In this document: one piece after another, positions 60,851 through 64,000 of the stretch
Layout of the letters: every line of letters starts with the position of its first letter
Numbering within the stretch: the stretch's first letter is position 1
Assembly: GCF_002954445.1 (NCBI RefSeq)
Contig: NZ_MQWA01000001.1
Coordinates: 3,092,437-3,156,436, forward strand
Direction of reading: 5' to 3'
Length of the DNA: 64,000 bases
DNA from: Rubritalea profundi
Lineage (GTDB): Bacteria; Verrucomicrobiota; Verrucomicrobiia; Verrucomicrobiales; Akkermansiaceae
The notes under the pieces: model-generated
The model's input: the letters and a program-made list of their open reading frames with translations, nothing else
Told to the model about the DNA's origin: nothing
Databases searched by the model: none
Translations under genes and position numbers: made by a program

Positions 60851-62353
60851 TTATTCGTAGGACCACTTCATGATCCAAGGGTCTTCCATTTCTTTTTGGA
60901 ATGCTTTTAGTTTCGCTTGGTATTCTTTGAGAACTGCTGCGTATTCTGGGCTTGCTGCTAGGTTCTTGGCTTCATCCGGGTCTTTGACCATCTCGTATAA
61001 TTCAAATGCTGGGCGATTGACGTATTGGTCGACAGTTTTGAGTCCATACATGGCGTCTTTTCCTTTGGCTAACTGCGCTTGCCAGGTCGACGCGGCCCAG
61101 AGGTCTGAAGCAAATGGGTAGGGAAGTTGATGGGCAATGTTCCAGATGATTTTATATTTCTTATCGCGCAGTGAGCGCATCGGGTAGTACATCTGAATCT
61201 CATGGAAGGTGTGTGATCCGTGGACGGCAGTGTGGTGCTCGGCGTCTTTGTTGCCTAGTAGCGGGAGCCAAGATTTACCTTGGTAGCTGCGGAATTTTTT
61301 GCGGCCATTTCTATTTTCTTTGGCGGCATATTCTTTGCCTTTCCAATAGTCTCTCGGGTTGACCCATTTTTTTGGACCATTGATTTTGGAATCTAATCCT
61401 CCGGCGAAATCGAGTAGTGATGGAGTGATGTCGACATGTGAGAGAAGAGCTTTGGAGACAACACCACGATTTTTCTCATAGGGGTTTCTAACAATGAAAG
61501 GAACTTTTAGACCACCTTCGAATACTGTTGTTTTTCCACCGGGGAAAGCCATGCCGTGATCCGCAGTAAAGACGATGAGGGTTTTGTCGTAGATCCCAGC
61601 TTCTTTGAGTATTTTCACCAGTCGTGCAAGTCCAGTATCGATTCTTGAGATAGATTGATAATACTCAGACAGTTCCGAGCGCGATTCTTTAGTGTCTGGT
61701 AAAAATGGCGGGACAATGACATCTTCAGGTTTATAGAAGACTTCTTTGACGCCGGTGTGTGACGCTTTGTTTGGCTTGTTGCCAAAAAGATTTGGTTTGA
61801 GTTTACCCTCGAAGTTTTCGTTTTCGCCACCGCTTCGGTGTGGGTCTTCAGTCGCAAAGTAGAGGAAGAATGGTTTGTCGCTTTTTTCTTTGATGAACGA
61901 TTCACATTTATTGGCCATTTGCAGAGCATTGCGTGCATTCCCTTTTAGGTAGGTTTGGAATTGGTAGACCTCTTCCGGGGCGACGTGGTATTTGCCGATT
62001 TGGGCCGTCCTGTAGTTTTCGTTAGCTAACACTCTAGGAAGCGAGAGGCTAACAACGTCGTGAAATGAGGAGAATTTATGAAAATGATGGGAATGGCCAT
62101 ACATGCCATTTTTATGGTTGTGCACCCCAGACATGACAACTGAACGACTGGCGGCACAGCTGGCGGTTGTAGCATAGGCATTCAGAAATACAGTTCCATC
62201 TGCGGCAAGTGAGTCGATCGCAGGAGTGACGGCAATTTTATCACCATAGCAACCCAGTGTTGGGCTTTGGTCATCGGTGATAAAAAAGATGATGTTCTTT
62301 TCTGCAGCTTGGACGCTACAGGCTAGGAGAATAAGAAGTAAGATTTGTTTCAT
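60851..62353 (-). CDS. Type I sulfatase (heparan-N-sulfatase-like)
   Basis: This 500-residue exported sulfatase has a signal peptide (about 1-17). The metal-binding start is NIIFFITDDQSPTLGCYGD. The formylglycine site is SCAASRSVVMSG (Cys66-A-A-S-Arg70; the usual Pro is Ala, which is tolerated), followed by KNGMYGHSHHFHKF and the GKYHVAPEEVY loop. Later metal ligands lie in VFTADHGMAFPGGKTTVFEG and HVDITPSLLDFAGG. It resembles the SGSH/N-sulfoglucosamine sulfohydrolase group in SulfAtlas-like S1 classes. It would cleave sulfate esters or N-sulfate from a glycan once formylglycine is made by an anaerobic or FGE-type maturase, not seen here. It lies 8 bases downstream of the next sulfatase gene. 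Confidence 0.88.
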   Translation of the reverse strand: MKQILLLILLACSVQAAEKNIIFFITDDQSPTLGCYGDKIAVTPAIDSLAADGTVFLNAYATTASCAASRSVVMSGVHNHKNGMYGHSHHFHKFSSFHDVVSLSLPRVLANENYRTAQIGKYHVAPEEVYQFQTYLKGNARNALQMANKCESFIKEKSDKPFFLYFATEDPHRSGGENENFEGKLKPNLFGNKPNKASHTGVKEVFYKPEDVIVPPFLPDTKESRSELSEYYQSISRIDTGLARLVKILKEAGIYDKTLIVFTADHGMAFPGGKTTVFEGGLKVPFIVRNPYEKNRGVVSKALLSHVDITPSLLDFAGGLDSKINGPKKWVNPRDYWKGKEYAAKENRNGRKKFRSYQGKSWLPLLGNKDAEHHTAVHGSHTFHEIQMYYPMRSLRDKKYKIIWNIAHQLPYPFASDLWAASTWQAQLAKGKDAMYGLKTVDQYVNRPAFELYEMVKDPDEAKNLAASPEYAAVLKEYQAKLKAFQKEMEDPWIMKWSYE

Positions 62354-62361
62354 TATGATGA

Positions 62362-63789
62362 CTATTTTTTCAGTGCCTCGGATGCTGAATAGGATTGGTG
62401 ACCGGTTGATCTTTTTCCGAGTATCGGGTGGCGATCTTGCGGGATCTGGAGACGGTGTTGTTTGACGGCCTCTGCGTATTCAGGATTTTTGACAACATTA
62501 TTCCATTCGTGGCTGTCTTTGTTGAGGTCGTAGAGTTCCTCGGACCCGTCGTTGTATTGGATAAACCTGAAGCGTTCGGAGACAATGGCGTAGTTGCCGG
62601 GGCCGAAGCTAGTTCGGGCGAAATGCGGCCAGTCGGCCTCGGGGTTTTTCAGCAGTGGTACCAGTGAGTTACCCTCGAGTTTTGGATCGGCTTTGAGACC
62701 CGTTAGTTCGAGCAAGGTCGGGTAGATGTCCAGCAGTTGGGCGGGTTTGCTGCACTTTTTCCCTTTGGCAATTCCTGGACCAACAATAATCATCGGCGTC
62801 CGTGTGCCGTCGCGCCAGAGGCTGCGTTTTGCGAATCGCTCTTTCTCACCGAGGTGGAATCCATGGTCGGTGTAGAGTACGATGTAGGTGTTGTCTTTGT
62901 TAGGACTTGCGTCAAGTGCGTCCAAAACCTTGCCAACCTGGTGGTCAACAAAACTGACGCAGGCGAGGTAGGACTGCACCAGCGGTTTCCATTGCTTGTT
63001 TTCCTGCACCCATTTGAAGGTGGGGGAGACGTGTTTGAGTCGGGTGAGGTTGATACCGTATTGTGGGATTCCTTTGAGGTCATCACTCGCAACCTTGGGG
63101 AGTTGGAGGGTTTCCATTGGGTAGAGGTCAAACCATTTTTGGGGGGCGTATTGGGGAACGTGCGGGCGGTAGAATCCGGTGGCAAGAAATAGTGGTTTGT
63201 CGTGCTTTTTTTGTAATTCAGCAACTCCCCAGGCGGCAATTTTGTGGTCCGGCGTTTGGTCGTCGCGCTCGGGGAAAACGCCCCAGTCCCACAACGGGTG
63301 ACCAGGGTAAGAGGTGAGCTTCTTTTTCGGCAGTGGTCCAAATCCACCAAATGATCCACCATAGTTAGGGAGATACTTTTTGTTCTGTTGACCGTGAAAG
63401 AGTTTGCCCGCTCCCGTGACATAATATCCATCTTGCTGAAATCTTAGGGGCAATAGCGTGTTTTTCTGCGAGACCGGTGATTGCTCAAGATCCGGGTTTA
63501 AGAAATAAATCCCGGAAGTGCTCGGATAGAGCGAGGTCATCATGCTGGCGCGTGATGGATTGCAGACCGGCGATTGGCAATGAGCATTGGTAAACAGGAC
63601 TCCGCGCGCGGCAAGACGATCCATGTTAGGTGTCTTTGCCTGTGGGTGTCCGCCCATGCAGCCAATCCAATCATTCAGGTCATCCACCGCAATGAGAAGC
63701 ACGTTGGGTCGTTGCTCCTTCGCGGCAGCGGGGTTCCACATCATTAGGGGTGCCACGATCAGCGAGCACAAGGCGGTCAGTTTGTTCAT
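62362..63789 (-). CDS. Type I sulfatase (iduronate-2-sulfatase-like)
   Basis: This 475-residue exported sulfatase has a signal peptide (about 1-23). Metal-binding residues are in NVLLIAVDDLNDWIGCMGGH, and the formylglycine site is QSPVCNPSRASMMTS (Cys76-N-P-S-Arg80). Further family blocks are GAGKLFHGQQNKKY, LFLATGFYRPHVPQYAPQKW and IVLYTDHGFHLGEKERFAKR. These resemble iduronate-2-sulfatase-like enzymes acting on sulfated polysaccharides. Together with the next sulfatase, only 8 bases away, it forms a two-gene unit for stepwise desulfation. Its leader has the CCCCAACAAAAAGCAATTTC motif shared with the cytochrome-propeller gene (56660). Confidence 0.88.
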   Translation of the reverse strand: MNKLTALCSLIVAPLMMWNPAAAKEQRPNVLLIAVDDLNDWIGCMGGHPQAKTPNMDRLAARGVLFTNAHCQSPVCNPSRASMMTSLYPSTSGIYFLNPDLEQSPVSQKNTLLPLRFQQDGYYVTGAGKLFHGQQNKKYLPNYGGSFGGFGPLPKKKLTSYPGHPLWDWGVFPERDDQTPDHKIAAWGVAELQKKHDKPLFLATGFYRPHVPQYAPQKWFDLYPMETLQLPKVASDDLKGIPQYGINLTRLKHVSPTFKWVQENKQWKPLVQSYLACVSFVDHQVGKVLDALDASPNKDNTYIVLYTDHGFHLGEKERFAKRSLWRDGTRTPMIIVGPGIAKGKKCSKPAQLLDIYPTLLELTGLKADPKLEGNSLVPLLKNPEADWPHFARTSFGPGNYAIVSERFRFIQYNDGSEELYDLNKDSHEWNNVVKNPEYAEAVKQHRLQIPQDRHPILGKRSTGHQSYSASEALKK

Positions 63790-63880
63790 GTTTATTTTGG
63801 ATTGGAAATTGCTTTTTGTTGGGGACGCTCACGCTCACGCTCCCTTTTCTTACTGGGTCTTTGTAGTTTCAAACCTCGAT

Positions 63881-64000
63881 TTATTTATTCTTCGTTTGGT
63901 TACGTGACATAAGTTGGTTTAGTTTCAATGTGCGTGAATCGATTTCTTGATTATCGATATCGATGATACTGAATTTCACTTGAGGGTCTTTCTGAGTGGT
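63881..64000 (-). CDS. 3' end of a gene (partial, unidentified)
   Basis: The minus strand reads TTQKDPQVKFSIIDIDNQEI, then DSRTLKLNQLMSRNQTKNK and a TAA at 63881-63883. Only 39 codons are inside the window, so the family is not determined. The coding pattern is good (PQVKFSIIDIDNQEIDSRTL). It is in the same orientation as the sulfatases and probably the preceding gene of that cluster. Confidence 0.55.
   Translation of the reverse strand, partial: TTQKDPQVKFSIIDIDNQEIDSRTLKLNQLMSRNQTKNK

Overview
The window most resembles a Verrucomicrobiota chromosome, probably a marine, glycan-degrading member of the Verrucomicrobiales (inferred from gene content, not from a marker gene). The signs are a 'Verru_Chthon cassette protein A'-type giant pseudopilin (16.7-20.4 kb), a PEP-CTERM protein, an ECF sigma/FecR pair, a DUF1501 protein, a large MoxR/DUF58/BatA operon, and many secreted SGNH (sialate O-acetylesterase-like) esterases and sulfatases.

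Layout. 0-5 kb: a broken TPR gene, a PEP-CTERM protein, and a FecR anti-sigma/ECF sigma pair whose FecR protein carries a copy of the PEP-CTERM protein's domain. 5-16 kb: secreted esterases, an alpha/beta hydrolase, a XylR/AraC-type regulator and a GH2 beta-galactosidase, separated by MITE-like elements and decayed genes (sulfatase, PDZ protein). 16-23 kb: the pseudopilin gene lies between two duplicated intergenic repeat arrays and several truncated GntR/LacI-type regulator fragments that touch the same ~28-bp sequence; a 5'-truncated DUF1501 gene follows. 24-43 kb: one long minus-strand operon, MoxR - DUF58 - BatA-like - vWA/glutamine-amidotransferase-like - giant membrane protein - terpene-cyclase-fold protein - SGNH esterase - two thioredoxin-like secreted paralogues (the last one frameshifted). 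43-51 kb: IS remnant, a RimK ATP-grasp/aspartoacylase-like/RimB-like operon, a HigBA-type toxin-antitoxin pair, and a Ser/Thr kinase with its own ECF sigma factor. 51-64 kb: a minus-strand polysaccharide-utilisation-like block with two sulfatases, a metallophosphoesterase, three SGNH esterase genes and a cytochrome c/beta-propeller protein.

The carbohydrate genes fit stepwise breakdown of acetylated and sulfated glycans: esterases remove O-acyl groups, sulfatases remove sulfate, and GH2 cleaves beta-linked sugars.

Two themes run through the window. First, at least five otherwise complete genes carry a single frame break, some in homopolymers. This is either recent decay or indel error in the assembly, and it creates an artificial-looking 1517-codon fusion in the MoxR operon. 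Second, the intergenic DNA is rich in dispersed words: a modular array phased by CAACCCA about every 47-56 bp, a 7-bp minisatellite, MITE-like elements and a junction sequence at several gene truncations. Reciprocal fragments of the kinase gene and the moxR gene lie upstream of each other's operons.
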